From the NCBI GenBank assembly GCA_937876095.1, contig CALFIE010000092.1, forward strand, positions 1-24,023: a stretch of DNA of 24,023 nt. Direction: 5' to 3'. The DNA comes from an uncultured Flavobacteriales bacterium (GTDB lineage: Bacteria; Bacteroidota; Bacteroidia; Flavobacteriales; Weeksellaceae). Numbering within the stretch: the first letter of the stretch is position 1; the number at the start of each line of letters is the position of its first letter. A program made the translations under genes and the position numbers. The notes below the pieces were generated by a model. That model did not search any database and was not told the origin of the DNA. It was given only the letters and a program-made list of their open reading frames with translations. Positions 15,794-23,280 of this stretch are shown piece by piece.

Positions 15794-18319
15794 TTACTTT
15801 TTCTTAGTTGCAAGTTTTTTTGCAGGTGCTTTTTTAGGTTTTTCTTTGAAAGCGTTTTTATCTTGTGCGGAAATCCATTTCTTTACCTCATCTAGTGAAA
15901 CTTCAGCCAATTCTTCTGCAGAATATTTTTCATCTGATTTGTTTTTTGGAATTTTGAACATCGCTTTTCCGTATTTTACAAATGGGCCCCATCTTCCGTT
16001 TTCAATAGAAATTTTCTCTTTTTCCCATTGTTGAATGTAGCGGTTCGCTTCTTTATCGAGTTTGGTTTCAATCAATTCATTGATGTCAGATTGCGACAAA
16101 TTTTCAAAATTATATCGCTTCGGAACATTGATGAACATTGATTGGTATTTAATAAATGGTCCAAATCTACCCGTTCCTTTGGTTACAGGTTCTCCTTTGT
16201 ACGAGGCAATTGGTGCATCTGCCAATTGTTTTTCTTTAATGATTTCTTCGGCGCGTTCCTGAGTTACCGAAAGTGGATCTTCACCTTTTGGCAAACTCAC
16301 AAATGTTTCCCCAAATTTTACATAAGGCCCGAATCTACCAACACCTACAGAAACTGGTTTGCCTTCAAAATCCTTCAAATCAAAAGGAAGTTTGAATAAT
16401 TCCAATGCTTCTTCTAAAGAAATGGTCGCAATATTTTGGCTTTGCATCAAACTCGCAAAAATTGGTTTTTCCTCGTCGGTTTGTTCGCCAATTTGTATCA
16501 TTGCACCATATCTTCCCATTCTTGCGTAAACATTTTTACCAGATTTTGGGTCGATTCCCAAATTTCTTTCTCCGGTTGCACGATCTGCATTTACCTCAAC
16601 ATCTTCTATTTTTGGGTGGAAATTATCATAGAAACTTTTTAGGGTTTCTTTCCATTTTTCGGTTCCGTTTGCAATATCATCAAAATCCTGCTCCACTTTT
16701 GCGGTGAAACCGTAATCTAAAATTTCAGCAAAATTTTCTTGTAAAAAATCATTCACCACTTCACCAATATTGGTTGGGACAAATTTATTTTTGTCTCCAC
16801 CAAATTTCTCTACTAAAACTTGTTTTTTGATGTCTTTAGTTAAAGTCATCTTTACAATTTCACGAGTTTGTGGCTCTATTTCGCGCTTATCCACATATTC
16901 TCTATTCTGTATGGTTTGAATTGTTGGTGCGTAAGTAGAAGGTCTCCCAATTCCCAATTCTTCCAATTTTTTCACCAAACCTGCTTCGGTATATCTTGCA
17001 GAAGGCTTCGTGAATTTCTCGGTGGCTTCAATTTTTCTGTAATTTAAAACTTCACCTAGAGAAACTTTTGGCAACAATTTTTCATTGTTTTCATCGTCGT
17101 CATCTTCATTTTTAGTAATTCCGTAGGCTTTCAAGAAACCATCAAACACAATCACTTCGCCTTGAGCTTCAAAATTTTGTGGAAGTTTTGGATTCCCAAT
17201 TTCTATAACAGTTTTTTCTATTTTTGCATTCGACATTTGCGAAGCCAAAGTTCTTTTATAAATGAGTTGATATAACTTATTCAATTGCACATCTCCAATA
17301 CTTTTCACCGAAAAATCGGTTGGTCTTATTGCTTCGTGCGCTTCTTGAGCCGATGCCGATTTGGTTGTATAATTTCTCGGATTTGAATATTTTTCGCCAT
17401 ATTCCGATAAAATTTGTGCTTTCGCACCATTAATCGCTTCTTGAGAAAGATTTACCGAATCGGTTCTCATATAAGTTATATAACCTTCTTCGTACAAACG
17501 TTGTGCAATACGCATTGTAGAAGTTACGTTGTAACCCAATCTTTGGGAGGCTTCTTGTTGTAAAGTTGAAGTGGTAAAAGGTGCAGATGCAGTTCTTGTT
17601 CCCGGTTTTGTTTCTACATTGAGTACTTTAAATTCGGTATTTTTAGATAATTCTAAAAATTGTTCGGCTTCTTGTTCTTTAGCAAAATCTTTTTTCAATT
17701 TTGTAAGAATTTCTTGTGAATTCTGATTGATGAAAACGCCTTCTACTTTATATATAGATTTCGGTACAAAAGAACGAATCTCCTTTTCTCGCTCTACAAT
17801 TAGTCTAACAGCAACAGATTGAACTCTACCTGCAGAAAGTCCGGTTTTTATTTTTTTCCAAAGAACAGGTGACATTTCAAAACCCACAATTCTATCCAAA
17901 ATACGTCTTGCTTGCTGTGCATTTACCAAATTTTGGTCTATTTTTCTCGGATTTTCTATCGCTTTTAGAATTGCGTTTTTGGTAATTTCATGGAAAACAA
18001 TTCGTTTGGTGTTATCGTCTTTCAATTTTAGTTCTTGCGCCAAATGCCACGCAATGGCTTCACCTTCTCGGTCCTCATCAGAAGCCAACCAAACCATTTC
18101 TGCAGATTTCACAGCAGATTTTAGTTCTGCAACCAATTTTTTCTTGTCTGCCGAAACTTCATAATCGGGCGTAAAAGTTGCCAAGTCAATTCCCATACCT
18201 TTTTTTGGCAAATCTCTGATGTGTCCGAAACTAGATTTCACTTCGAAATCTTTGCCCAAATATTTCTGAATGGTCTTGGCTTTTGCAGGTGATTCTACGA
18301 TTACTAAATTTTTTGGCAT
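15794..18319 (-). CDS. topA: DNA topoisomerase I
   Basis: This type IA topoisomerase relaxes negative supercoils by cutting one strand through a 5'-phosphotyrosine. The Met at 18319 (841 residues) is chosen, because the Toprim strand Asn-Leu-Val-Ile-Val-Glu-Ser-Pro-Ala-Lys-Ala begins three residues later and a promoter overlaps the region just upstream. The longer frame with 22 more residues would start before that promoter. Glu9 and the Asp81-x-Asp83-x-Glu85 metal triad are present, and the catalytic Tyr283 sits in Gly-Tyr-Ile-Thr-Tyr-Met-Arg-Thr-Asp. There are no zinc-finger Cys clusters. Instead the C-terminus has several Gly-Arg-Phe/Trp-Gly-Pro-Phe/Tyr-Val/Ile-Lys repeats, then a Lys/Ala/Pro-rich basic tail. 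This repeat-type C-terminus is normal for many bacteria. The gene is monocistronic and divergent from ileS. Confidence 0.97.
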   Translation of the reverse strand: MPKNLVIVESPAKAKTIQKYLGKDFEVKSSFGHIRDLPKKGMGIDLATFTPDYEVSADKKKLVAELKSAVKSAEMVWLASDEDREGEAIAWHLAQELKLKDDNTKRIVFHEITKNAILKAIENPRKIDQNLVNAQQARRILDRIVGFEMSPVLWKKIKTGLSAGRVQSVAVRLIVEREKEIRSFVPKSIYKVEGVFINQNSQEILTKLKKDFAKEQEAEQFLELSKNTEFKVLNVETKPGTRTASAPFTTSTLQQEASQRLGYNVTSTMRIAQRLYEEGYITYMRTDSVNLSQEAINGAKAQILSEYGEKYSNPRNYTTKSASAQEAHEAIRPTDFSVKSIGDVQLNKLYQLIYKRTLASQMSNAKIEKTVIEIGNPKLPQNFEAQGEVIVFDGFLKAYGITKNEDDDDENNEKLLPKVSLGEVLNYRKIEATEKFTKPSARYTEAGLVKKLEELGIGRPSTYAPTIQTIQNREYVDKREIEPQTREIVKMTLTKDIKKQVLVEKFGGDKNKFVPTNIGEVVNDFLQENFAEILDYGFTAKVEQDFDDIANGTEKWKETLKSFYDNFHPKIEDVEVNADRATGERNLGIDPKSGKNVYARMGRYGAMIQIGEQTDEEKPIFASLMQSQNIATISLEEALELFKLPFDLKDFEGKPVSVGVGRFGPYVKFGETFVSLPKGEDPLSVTQERAEEIIKEKQLADAPIASYKGEPVTKGTGRFGPFIKYQSMFINVPKRYNFENLSQSDINELIETKLDKEANRYIQQWEKEKISIENGRWGPFVKYGKAMFKIPKNKSDEKYSAEELAEVSLDEVKKWISAQDKNAFKEKPKKAPAKKLATKKK

Positions 18320-18336
18320 CTCGACAAAATTTTTTA

Positions 18337-18365
18337 CAAAAGTAGGAGTTTTTTTGTATTTGCAA
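18337..18365 (-). promoter_or_regulatory. topA promoter, Bacteroidota type
   Basis: On the minus strand a TTG (18363-18365) is followed after 18 bp by TACTTTTG (18337-18344), fitting the -33 TTG and -7 TAnnTTTG consensus at the right spacing. The predicted transcript would begin about 12 nt before the chosen topA start, supporting that start over the longer frame. Confidence 0.6.
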
Positions 18366-18572
18366 TTTTTTTGTGCAATTTTCAAAAAATTAACTAATGA
18401 AAAATTGTTGTTTTTTTTATTAAAAAAGAAATATCCTTAATAAATAATGTTACAAATTTAAAGATCTCAAATCGTGAAAAAGCACCTCTTTAATGTTTCT
18501 TGCTTTTATTGAAGGTTTATTTTTCGCTTTCATTTAAAAAATCATCAGTTCCATAAATTTCTAATTTTATAC

Positions 18573-18605
18573 AAACAAGTTTTGTTTTATATATTAAACA
18601 AGTTT
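18573..18605. repeat. Pair of AAACAAGTTT direct repeats
   Basis: AAACAAGTTT occurs at 18573-18582 and 18596-18605, centres 23 bp apart, close to two helical turns. Each copy is a near-palindrome (AAAC-AA-GTTT). The pair lies 80-115 bp upstream of the ileS -7 box. It might be an operator, but AT-rich chance similarity is also plausible. Confidence 0.3.
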
Positions 18606-18687
18606 AATGGAATTAAATAGGTATTTCAACTATTTTATAACCAAAATTTTCACCTAAAAAAACCAACTGTTAAATCCTGAAAATTTG

Positions 18688-18695
18688 TACATTTG
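18688..18695 (+). promoter_or_regulatory. Possible -7 box for ileS
   Basis: TACATTTG matches TAnnTTTG exactly, 35 bp before the ileS start codon. A clear TTG at -33 is absent. Its place at the gene-proximal end of the divergent region supports the call. Confidence 0.5.
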
Positions 18696-18730
18696 CAAAT
18701 TATTTAAAATCAGTGTAGTTACCATACAAA

Positions 18731-21700
18731 ATGAAGAAGTTTACAGAATATAAGAACCTGAATTTAACTGCCATTGCAGAGCATATTTCAAATTTTTGGA
18801 AAGAAAACGAAACCTTCCAAAAATCGGTGGAAATAAGAGAAGGACAGCCCGAATTTGTATTTTATGAAGGTCCGCCTTCTGCAAATGGGATGCCCGGAAT
18901 TCACCATGTAATGGCAAGAGCAATTAAAGATATTTTTTGCCGATTCCAAACGCAACAAGGCAAAAAAGTGTTCAGAAAAGCAGGTTGGGATACTCACGGA
19001 TTGCCTATAGAGTTGGGTGTAGAAAAAGAATTGGGAATTACAAAAGAAGATATTGGCAAAAAAATTTCGGTGGAAGAATACAACCAAGCGTGCAGAAATG
19101 CCGTGATGCGATACACCGATGTTTGGAACGACCTCACCGAAAAAATTGGTTATTGGGTTGATTTGCAAGATCCTTACATCACTTACGAACCAAAATATAT
19201 GGAAACGGTTTGGTGGTTGTTGAAACAATTGTACGACAAAAAATTATTGTACAAAGGTTACACCATTCAACCTTATTCTCCAAAAGCAGGAACCGGACTA
19301 TCGTCTCACGAACTCAACCAACCCGGAACTTATAGAGATGTTTCGGATACTACTGTTGTTGCACAATTTTATGTAAAAAAACTTTCTGAGAAAGTTTCAG
19401 AAAAAATCTCGAATCTCGAATCTCAATTTTCAAATCCTGAATCTTGTGGAGGAGCATTGCATTGGCAAGAATTTGATTCCGATAACCAAAAACCAAAAAC
19501 CAAAAACCAAATCCACATCCTTGCTTGGACCACCACACCGTGGACTTTACCATCTAACACTGCACTTGCTGTTGGTAGAGATATAGAATATGTATTGGTA
19601 AAAACCTTTAACCAATACACTTTTGAACCTGTAAATGCAATTTTGGCAAGGGTTTTATTGGAGAAAAATTTTGGTAAAAAATATGTAGAAACTTCTAATG
19701 AAGAAGATTTCAAAAATTATACTGCCGAAAGTAAAACCATACCTTTCCAAATTTTAACCGAATTCACTGGTGCAGATTTAGCAGGAACCACTTATGAACA
19801 ATTGTTGCCTTGGTTTTTACCAGCCGAAAATCCTGAAGAAACATTTAAAGTAATTGTTGGTGATTTCGTAACGACCGAAGATGGAACCGGAATTGTGCAT
19901 ATTGCGCCAACTTTCGGTGCAGATGATGCAAGAGTTGCCAAAGAAAACGGCATTTCGCCGATGTTGATTAAAGACGAGAATGATAATTTAATTCCGTTGG
20001 TTGATTTGCAAGGAAAATTTGTAAAAGGAGACAAAGTACCTGAAGTTTTTTCAGGGAAATATATCAAAAACGACTATTACGAAGACGGAACTGCACCCGA
20101 AAAATCTTGGGATGTAGAACTCGCCATTTTGTTGAAAACCGAAAATAAGGCCTTCAAAGTAGAAAAATATGTGCACAGTTATCCACATTGTTGGCGAACT
20201 GATAAACCTGTTTTGTACTATCCTTTGGATTCTTGGTTTGTGAAAATGACGGCGGTGCGAAATCGTTTGGTAGAACTGAATGAAACCATCAATTGGAAAC
20301 CAAAATCTACCGGAGAAGGACGATTTGCGAATTGGTTAGAAAATGTAAACGATTGGAATCTTTCACGCTCAAGATATTGGGGAATTCCTTTGCCAATTTG
20401 GCGTACCGATGATTTGAAGGAAGAAAAAATAATTGGTTCGGTTGAAGAATTATACAACGAAATCGAAAAATCGGTGAAAGCAGGTTTGATGACAGACAAT
20501 CCGTTCAAAAATTTTGAAGTCGGAAATATGTCTGCCGAAAATTACGCTCAAATCGATATCCATAAAAATATTGTGGATGCCATTACTTTGGTTTCGGACA
20601 GTGGAAAACCAATGAAACGCGAATCTGATTTGATAGACGTTTGGTTCGATTCTGGATCTATGCCTTATGCACAATTGCATTATCCGTTTGAAAATAAAGA
20701 ATTAATCGACGAACGCAAAGCATTTCCTGCCGATTTTATTGCAGAAGGAGTTGACCAAACTCGTGGTTGGTTTTACACGCTTCACGCGATTGCAACTACG
20801 GTTTTCGATTCTGTGGCGTACAAAAATGTGGTTTCAAACGGCTTGGTTTTAGACAAAAACGGACAAAAAATGTCGAAACGCCTCGGAAATGCGGTGGATC
20901 CTTTCGAAACTTTAGAAAAATACGGTCCCGATGCAACACGTTGGTATATGATTGCCAATGCAAATCCGTGGGAAAATTTGAAATTTGATGTAGAAGGAAT
21001 AGATGAAGTACGCAGAAAATTCTTCGGAACTTTATACAATACTTACTCGTTTTTCAGTTTATATGCCAATGTTGATGGATTTAAATATGAGGAAAAAGAC
21101 GTTGAAAATCGACCAGAAATCGACCGATGGATTTTATCGGAATTGAATATTTTGATAAAAGATGTGACAGATTTCTACGAAGATTACGAGCCAACTAAAG
21201 TTGCAAGAGCCATCAATAATTTTGTAAATGATAATTTAAGTAATTGGTATGTAAGACTTTGCAGAAGAAGATTTTGGAAAGGCGATTATTCTGAAGATAA
21301 AATTTCGGCTTACCAAACGTTGTACACTTGCTTGGAAACCGTAGCGAAATTATCAGCACCAATTGCGCCATTTTTTATGGATCAATTGTATCAAGATTTG
21401 AATGCAGTTACCGAAAAAGAAAGTCAAAATTCGGTGCATTTAACCGATTTCCCGAAAGTGAACGAACAATTAATAGATGTTTCTTTGGTCGAAAAAACAC
21501 ATTTGGCGCAACAAATTACTTCGATGGTTTTTTCATTAAGAAAAAAAGAAAACATCAAAGTTCGTCAACCACTTCAAAAAGTGATGATTCCGGTTCTCGA
21601 CAAGAAAACCGAATCGCAAATTTTGGCAGTTTCGGAACTCATCAAACAAGAAGTGAATGTGAAGGAATTGGATTTAATTAATGCTGAAGAAGCGTCGCAT

Positions 21701-22216
21701 CTCATCATCAAACAAATAAAACCGAATTTCAAAAATTTGGGAGCGAGATTAGGAAAAGATATGAAAATCGTGGGTTCAGAAATTTCAGCAATGAATTCTG
21801 AGCAAATTTCGCAATTCGAAAAAGCTGAAAAAATGACGATTGCTGGTTACAAAATTGGTTTGGATGATGTGGAGATTTTCACTAAAGACATCCCAGGTTG
21901 GACCGTAGCAAGTGAAGGAAAATTAACTGTGGCATTGGATTTGATGATTACTGAAGAATTAAAATCAGAAGGAATCGCAAGAGAATTCATCAATAGAATT
22001 CAGAACTTGCGAAAAGAAAAAGATTTTGATTTAATTGATAGAATTTCAATAACTATAGAAGAAAGTTGCCCTTTTAAGAAAGAAATTATCAACAATGAGC
22101 AATATATTTCAGCAGAAGTATTGTCGGATAAAATAGAATTTGTAATTTCACTCGCAAATTTCGAGGAATTAGAAATTGATGAAGTAAAATTTAAATTACA
22201 AATAACCAAAATATGA
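18731..22216 (+). CDS. ileS: Isoleucyl-tRNA synthetase, GXHH-signature type
   Basis: This class I synthetase charges tRNA-Ile and edits misactivated valine. It has 1161 residues, the length of the eukaryote-like IleRS2 group and longer than the roughly 940 of E. coli-type enzymes. The adenylate signature that normally reads His-x-Gly-His after Ala-Asn-Gly is Gly56-Ile57-His58-His59. The second signature is Lys-Met-Ser-Lys-Arg at 713-717. The CP1 editing motif Thr-Thr-Thr-Pro-Trp-Thr lies at 267-272. Directly before it, residues 218-260 form a hydrophilic insertion partly encoded by 7-bp repeats. The C-terminal part has the anticodon-binding helices and then an alpha/beta extension. The frame is open throughout, so the insertion is tolerated in frame. 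It heads a plus-strand operon towards lspA. Confidence 0.97.
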   Translation: MKKFTEYKNLNLTAIAEHISNFWKENETFQKSVEIREGQPEFVFYEGPPSANGMPGIHHVMARAIKDIFCRFQTQQGKKVFRKAGWDTHGLPIELGVEKELGITKEDIGKKISVEEYNQACRNAVMRYTDVWNDLTEKIGYWVDLQDPYITYEPKYMETVWWLLKQLYDKKLLYKGYTIQPYSPKAGTGLSSHELNQPGTYRDVSDTTVVAQFYVKKLSEKVSEKISNLESQFSNPESCGGALHWQEFDSDNQKPKTKNQIHILAWTTTPWTLPSNTALAVGRDIEYVLVKTFNQYTFEPVNAILARVLLEKNFGKKYVETSNEEDFKNYTAESKTIPFQILTEFTGADLAGTTYEQLLPWFLPAENPEETFKVIVGDFVTTEDGTGIVHIAPTFGADDARVAKENGISPMLIKDENDNLIPLVDLQGKFVKGDKVPEVFSGKYIKNDYYEDGTAPEKSWDVELAILLKTENKAFKVEKYVHSYPHCWRTDKPVLYYPLDSWFVKMTAVRNRLVELNETINWKPKSTGEGRFANWLENVNDWNLSRSRYWGIPLPIWRTDDLKEEKIIGSVEELYNEIEKSVKAGLMTDNPFKNFEVGNMSAENYAQIDIHKNIVDAITLVSDSGKPMKRESDLIDVWFDSGSMPYAQLHYPFENKELIDERKAFPADFIAEGVDQTRGWFYTLHAIATTVFDSVAYKNVVSNGLVLDKNGQKMSKRLGNAVDPFETLEKYGPDATRWYMIANANPWENLKFDVEGIDEVRRKFFGTLYNTYSFFSLYANVDGFKYEEKDVENRPEIDRWILSELNILIKDVTDFYEDYEPTKVARAINNFVNDNLSNWYVRLCRRRFWKGDYSEDKISAYQTLYTCLETVAKLSAPIAPFFMDQLYQDLNAVTEKESQNSVHLTDFPKVNEQLIDVSLVEKTHLAQQITSMVFSLRKKENIKVRQPLQKVMIPVLDKKTESQILAVSELIKQEVNVKELDLINAEEASHLIIKQIKPNFKNLGARLGKDMKIVGSEISAMNSEQISQFEKAEKMTIAGYKIGLDDVEIFTKDIPGWTVASEGKLTVALDLMITEELKSEGIAREFINRIQNLRKEKDFDLIDRISITIEESCPFKKEIINNEQYISAEVLSDKIEFVISLANFEELEIDEVKFKLQITKI
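19382..19511 (+). repeat. Heptamer-phased repeat segment inside ileS
   Basis: Two tandem arrays of 7-bp units lie in the insertion before the editing motif. Six units at 19405-19446 follow consensus AATCTYG (AATCTCG, AATCTCG, AATCTCA, ATTTTCA, AATCCTG, AATCTTG). Four perfect AACCAAA units lie at 19484-19511. A short palindrome CTTTCT-G-AGAAAG at 19382-19394 precedes them. A heptamer does not preserve codons, so this is a DNA-level repeat read as protein. Confidence 0.85.
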
Positions 22217-22285
22217 TGATGTGAGAATGAGATAATTTGAGAAATCAGAAACCATCTCTTCACCTAATTACCTAATTATCAAATT
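22214..22285. repeat. Octamer-phased repeat between ileS and the DksA-like gene
   Basis: The junction is composed of 8-bp units. The left half (22214-22245) reads TGATGATG, TGAGAATG, AGATAATT, TGAGAAAT. The right half has ACCTAATT twice (22262-22277) then ATCAAATT. Purine-rich units on the left and pyrimidine-rich units on the right resemble a decayed inverted pair. The first unit overlaps the ileS stop codon. Confidence 0.65.
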
Positions 22286-22294
22286 AATAAATAC

Positions 22295-22672
22295 ATGGAA
22301 GATAGACAACGCTACAGTGATGCTGATTTGCAAACATTTAAAAAACTGATACAGGAAAAAATTGCCAAAGCAGAACGTGATTTGATGTTGGTAAACGAAA
22401 GTTTCTTGAACGACCAAAATAACGGAACCGATGATACTTCGCCTACCTTCAAAGCATTTGAAGAAGGTGCCGAAACACTCAGCAAAGAACAAAATGCAAT
22501 TTTGGCAGGAAGACAAGAGAAATTTTTGAGAGATTTGAGAAATGCACTCATCCGTATAGAAAATAAAACCTACGGAATTTGCCGAGTTACCGGAAAACTC
22601 ATTCCAAAAGAAAGATTAATGGCTGTTCCGCACGCAACTTTGAGCATCGAAGCAAAGAATATGCAGAGATAA
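22295..22672 (+). CDS. DksA/TraR-like protein lacking most zinc-ligand cysteines
   Basis: This 125-residue protein resembles DksA/TraR regulators, which enter the RNA polymerase secondary channel and modulate promoters with or without ppGpp. An N-terminal charged helical hairpin (about 8-90) ends in Tyr-Gly-Ile-Cys (93-96), the usual entry to the C4 zinc finger. Of the four expected cysteines only Cys96 remains: the others appear as Thr99, Ser117 and Ala120. The framework Arg-Leu-x-Ala-x-Pro-x-Ala (107-114) is kept. Loss of zinc ligands is, as far as I recall, common for this Bacteroidota subfamily, so the finger fold may be held by other contacts. An Asp-Asp pair at 46-47 lies near where the coiled-coil tip would fall. 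The gene lies 78 bp after ileS, separated by a repeat, and is likely co-transcribed with it. Confidence 0.88.
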   Translation: MEDRQRYSDADLQTFKKLIQEKIAKAERDLMLVNESFLNDQNNGTDDTSPTFKAFEEGAETLSKEQNAILAGRQEKFLRDLRNALIRIENKTYGICRVTGKLIPKERLMAVPHATLSIEAKNMQR

Positions 22673-22691
22673 AAAGTTATCTGTACAAATT

Positions 22692-22752
22692 AAAAATGTA
22701 CAATGTATGGTGTGTTTTTGGATGACAAAATGCATTGTACTTTGTACATTTT
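22692..22752. repeat. Inverted repeat of TGTACAA-type heptamers
   Basis: A left arm (22692-22708, containing ATGTACAATGTAT) pairs with a right arm (22730-22752, containing TGCATTGTAC and TTTGTACATTTT). The right arm carries one more 7-bp unit (TGCATTG, TACTTTG, TACATTT) than the left. It lies between the DksA-like gene and the small membrane protein and could form a hairpin in the transcript. Confidence 0.8.
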
Positions 22753-22768
22753 ATATTTAAAAAAAATT

Positions 22769-23011
22769 ATGGAATTTCTATATTTATTACTCGCAATCGC
22801 AGTAGTTTTTATTTTTTTCTTTAGAAAAGAAATTAAAGAAAAAATAAGTCCTAATCCAGAAAAAAACTACACGATTGATGACCGCTACAATGCCGAAAAA
22901 CGTGCTCGTGAAAAAGAAATCGACGCATTACTATCAAAAATGGGCAAAAACGGAATAGAAGATTTGTCGGAAAAAGATAGAAACAGACTCAACGAACTTT
23001 CAAAAAAATAA
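22769..23011 (+). CDS. Small single-pass membrane protein of unknown function
   Basis: This 80-residue protein has one N-terminal transmembrane helix (about residues 2-19, rich in Leu, Phe, Ile and Val) followed by a basic cytoplasmic stretch and a soluble, highly charged C-terminal part ending in Leu-Ser-Glu-Lys-Asp-Arg-Asn-Arg-Leu-Asn-Glu-Leu-Ser. It resembles the many small DUF6576-like or rhomboid-tail-like charged domains only loosely, and I do not assign a family. The start at 22769 is chosen over an in-frame Met at 22703, because the longer version would be translated from the repeat hairpin and would put 22 odd residues before the membrane helix. It sits in the ileS-lspA operon. Confidence 0.7.
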   Translation: MEFLYLLLAIAVVFIFFFRKEIKEKISPNPEKNYTIDDRYNAEKRAREKEIDALLSKMGKNGIEDLSEKDRNRLNELSKK

Positions 23012-23028
23012 ATAATTAATACGAGAGC

Positions 23029-23055
23029 GTTGTTCGAGTTTAAAGCTCTAACAAC
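23029..23055 (+). other. Intergenic hairpin before the DUF2683-like gene
   Basis: GTTGTTCGAG (23029-23038) pairs with CTCTAACAAC (23046-23055) at 9 of 10 positions around a 7-nt loop. There is no T-run after it, so it is not a typical terminator. It is more GC-balanced than the surrounding DNA and ends 24 bp before the next start codon. It may affect mRNA stability or processing. Confidence 0.5.
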
Positions 23056-23079
23056 ACTTTCAACAAAAATAAAACTAAT

Positions 23080-23280
23080 ATGGAATCCATCATAGTACAC
23101 CCCAAAAATCCTATGGAATTGAGCGCTCTAAAATCTGCACTGAAAGAAATGGGAATAAAATACGAAAAATTTCACGGTAGAAACACTCAAAAAAGCCCTT
23201 TTTCTGACAAAAAAACAAGCGGAAACAAAACAGAAAAATCCACAAAAAATTTCAATGCTAAACCAAAAACCGACTTGTAA
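23080..23280 (+). CDS. Small DUF2683-like protein
   Basis: This 66-residue protein begins Met-Glu-Ser-Ile-Ile-Val-His-Pro-Lys-Asn-Pro, then Leu-Ser-Ala-Leu-Lys-Ser-Ala-Leu-Lys-Glu-Met-Gly-Ile-Lys-Tyr-Glu. This matches the short beta-alpha pattern of DUF2683 proteins of Bacteroidota, some of which are thought to be antitoxin-like. The second half (from about residue 34) is a Lys/Ser/Thr/Asn-rich, probably disordered tail that is not part of that domain. No toxin gene of the usual kind is adjacent, so I do not call a toxin-antitoxin pair. The stop codon overlaps the lspA start by one base (TAATG), implying translational coupling to lspA. Confidence 0.75.
   Translation: MESIIVHPKNPMELSALKSALKEMGIKYEKFHGRNTQKSPFSDKKTSGNKTEKSTKNFNAKPKTDL

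Larger units (their letters stand above)
18320..18730. other. Divergent intergenic region between topA and ileS
   Basis: This 411-bp AT-rich stretch holds a topA promoter at its left end and an ileS promoter candidate at its right end. Between them I see no gene and no T-box-like leader. The only other structure is a 10-bp direct repeat at 18573 and 18596. Confidence 0.7.

Noticed and set aside
18320..18385. Longer topA start at 18385
   Set aside because: It adds 22 residues before the Toprim domain and starts upstream of the well-spaced TTG/TACTTTTG promoter.
18320..18730. T-box or other riboswitch leader before ileS
   Set aside because: The ileS -7 box leaves a leader of only about 30 nt, too short for a T-box, and no T-box consensus is seen.
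19484..19511. CRISPR-like array
   Set aside because: Units are 7 bp with no spacers and lie inside a coding frame; no cas genes are present.
19423..19713. Minus-strand open frame of 96 codons inside ileS
   Set aside because: It lies wholly within the intact ileS frame, partly over low-complexity repeats, and has no recognisable domain or start signal.
22703..22768. N-terminal extension of the small membrane protein
   Set aside because: It would begin inside the heptamer hairpin and place 22 atypical residues before the membrane helix; the Met at 22769 is a better start.
23080..23280. Toxin-antitoxin module based on the DUF2683-like protein
   Set aside because: No RelE/ParE-type or other toxin gene is adjacent; the neighbours are a small membrane protein and lspA.
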